DNA from: Sporolactobacillus pectinivorans
GTDB taxonomy: Bacteria > Bacillota > Bacilli > Bacillales > Sporolactobacillaceae
Length of the DNA: 64,000 nucleotides
Direction: 5' to 3'
Assembly (NCBI RefSeq): GCF_002802965.1
Contig: NZ_NXGA01000001.1
Span: forward strand, 3,569,343 to 3,633,342
The notes below the pieces were generated by a model. The model was not told the DNA's origin, searched no databases, and saw only the letters and a list, made by a program, of their open reading frames with translations. The position numbers and the translations under genes were made by a program. Below, piece by piece: positions 62,929-64,000 of the stretch; within the stretch, counting starts at the first letter, position 1; each line of letters opens with the position of its first letter.

Positions 62929-63525
62929 TTAATTGCCATTTGATTCTTCATTGGATTTAATTTCATCTTCGTCAAGAACTCCAAGCGATAGACATTCTAC
63001 AATATTATCCTCTAGAACTCTTTGCCGTTCGGAATCTAGTTCTCCAACTTTATTTATTAAAAGACTTTTGTGTATTGTGGTAATCTGACTTACATCAATA
63101 TATTGCTCATATCTCTCATTTTTACAATATACAAAAATAGGATGTTCATCTGTAATTAATTTCTGATACCACGGTTTGATCTTCTCGTTTTCCTTAATTG
63201 TGTTTAATGGAGCAACGAGAATATATTCGTATTCTGATGAATTATTAATAAAATCATAAGAAATAACCACAACATGTCTTGGCTTAACAGTCATTACAAT
63301 TTGTTGTTCTCTTGCTTTCATCTTTCCGTCTTTTAACTGTGGTGAAAAATCACCTCTATATTCGGAGATAATTCCTTGATTTGGGTTATCTTGTAATGGT
63401 AAAAAGAAACGTAAAGGTCGTTTAGTATCAGAAGGATATACCATAACAGCATTAAAAATGTTGTTTTTGTGTATATCCTTCCAATTTTCTTTATTCATGT
63501 ATATTGTTTGAACAACAGTAGACAC
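62929..63525 (-). CDS. PemK/MazF-like toxin
   Basis: This 198-residue protein starts at GTG 63525. The core RQQIVMTVKPRHVVVISYDF resembles the GxxRPxxVIS region of PemK/MazF endoribonucleases, with EYEYILVAPLNTI as the next strand. The length exceeds that of classic MazF (about 110) and fits the long PemK-like group. It lies 7 bp after a small gene that could be its antitoxin. mRNA cleavage is the family-level expectation. Confidence 0.65.
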   Translation of the reverse strand: MSTVVQTIYMNKENWKDIHKNNIFNAVMVYPSDTKRPLRFFLPLQDNPNQGIISEYRGDFSPQLKDGKMKAREQQIVMTVKPRHVVVISYDFINNSSEYEYILVAPLNTIKENEKIKPWYQKLITDEHPIFVYCKNERYEQYIDVSQITTIHKSLLINKVGELDSERQRVLEDNIVECLSLGVLDEDEIKSNEESNGN

Positions 63526-63532
63526 AGCAACA

Positions 63533-63754
63533 TTATTCCTCTCTATACAAATCGTCCCAAGTAATATTACTTAATCCTCTGGATCCTTTAGAAACACGAT
63601 TTGCTTCTTTGAAATCTTCTTCAGTAAAATTTGCAAATTTGTTGGTATGACGTTTTAATGTCCTTTTCAATTGTGTGGAGGGTTTACGATAAGTTTGAAC
63701 AGCTTCCATTTTTTTCTCCCCCTTATTACTACGATTTTTGCTACGATCATCCAT
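63533..63754 (-). CDS. Small protein, candidate antitoxin of the PemK-like toxin
   Basis: The 73-residue protein has AGGAGGTAATAAC before the ATG. It is basic at the N-terminus and acidic at the C-terminus (TEEDFKEANRVSKGSRGLSN, ITWDDLYREE), a distribution usual for antitoxins. It is the first gene of a two-gene unit. No DNA-binding fold is clear. Confidence 0.6.
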   Translation of the reverse strand: MDDRSKNRSNKGEKKMEAVQTYRKPSTQLKRTLKRHTNKFANFTEEDFKEANRVSKGSRGLSNITWDDLYREE

Positions 63755-63915
63755 GTTATTACCTCCTAAAGGGCATTATCGCCAAGGTAATAACATATTT
63801 ATGCAACAGATAGCCAGAATATGAAAAAAACAGCTATAGTTAAGTTAACTATATACTAGTTAATTTAACTATAAAGCAAGTCCATGAATTAGTCTACTAG
63901 TTTTTCTTTGTACCT

Positions 63916-63949
63916 AAAAAGAGCTCCCTCGGTACTCAGGAAGCTCTTT
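63916..63949. terminator. Terminator near the right edge
   Basis: AAAGAGCT and AGCTCTTT arms with partly paired inner bases form a hairpin similar in layout to that at 62726-62759. Confidence 0.65.
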
Positions 63950-63982
63950 CAATATATTTTTTAAGGCACGTGAACAATTTGA

Positions 63983-64000
63983 TTAATTAATTCCAATGTA
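63983..64000 (-). CDS. Last codons of a gene entering from the right edge
   Basis: The minus strand reads YIGIN and a stop at 63983. It repeats the end of the 36-residue gene at 62771 (YVGIN) with the same flanking TTTGATTAATTAA, so it is probably a paralogue. Confidence 0.45.
   Translation of the reverse strand, partial: YIGIN

Overview
The window looks like a low-to-moderate GC Bacillales chromosome. The housekeeping block at 42.1-52.9 kb (rlmCD, dgkB, gatB-gatA-gatC, a LysE exporter with its Lrp/AsnC regulator, camS, ligA) is typical of that order. A Sporolactobacillaceae-like host is possible, but that is a guess. Two large mobile regions flank this block, both rich in candidate phage-defence genes.

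Region 1 (about 6.76-42.13 kb) is best read as one integrated conjugative element with a Tn916/ICEBs1-type transfer module. On the minus strand it carries Orf23 (frameshifted), Orf22, the Orf21 coupling protein, oriT, the Orf20 relaxase, Orf19, a HEPN-like insertion gene, ArdA (Orf18), Orf17, the Orf16 ATPase, Orf15, the Orf14 wall hydrolase and Orf13. Next come a redox cargo cassette (alcohol dehydrogenase, two aldo/keto reductases, a cyclophilin-like lipoprotein, a LysR regulator), the Orf7/Orf8-like pair, an IS30 insertion, an EamA transporter and a low-GC defence island at 9.3-19.5 kb. The element ends in a large serine recombinase, as in Tn5397. It appears to have integrated in the 3' end of rlmCD: the recombinase 3' end overlaps, in another frame, codons for a displaced RlmCD/RumA C-terminus (6721-6762). 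A second decayed recombinase tail joined to another RumA-like C-terminus lies at 1947-2095, which suggests tandem accretion of elements at one site.

The defence island holds an SF2 DinG-like helicase followed by an SF1 helicase-PLD nuclease protein (Mokosh type II-like), an HNH/ABC-3C three-gene system and a HEPN-motif protein. The left 6.7 kb is a remnant zone: an unknown two-gene operon, a zinc-finger-like protein, IS200 and ISLre2 relics, and a partial membrane protein running off the left edge.

Region 2 (from about 52.887 kb past the right edge) is a separate island that splits ligA and removes the N-terminal part with the catalytic lysine from this fragment. It begins with three tyrosine recombinases and a coiled-coil TnpC-like protein, a layout like Tn554 tnpABC or GInt ginABCD. 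It then carries a compact CBASS-like pair (S-4TM effector and CD-NTase), a PemK/MazF-like toxin with an upstream small protein, and small unknown genes.
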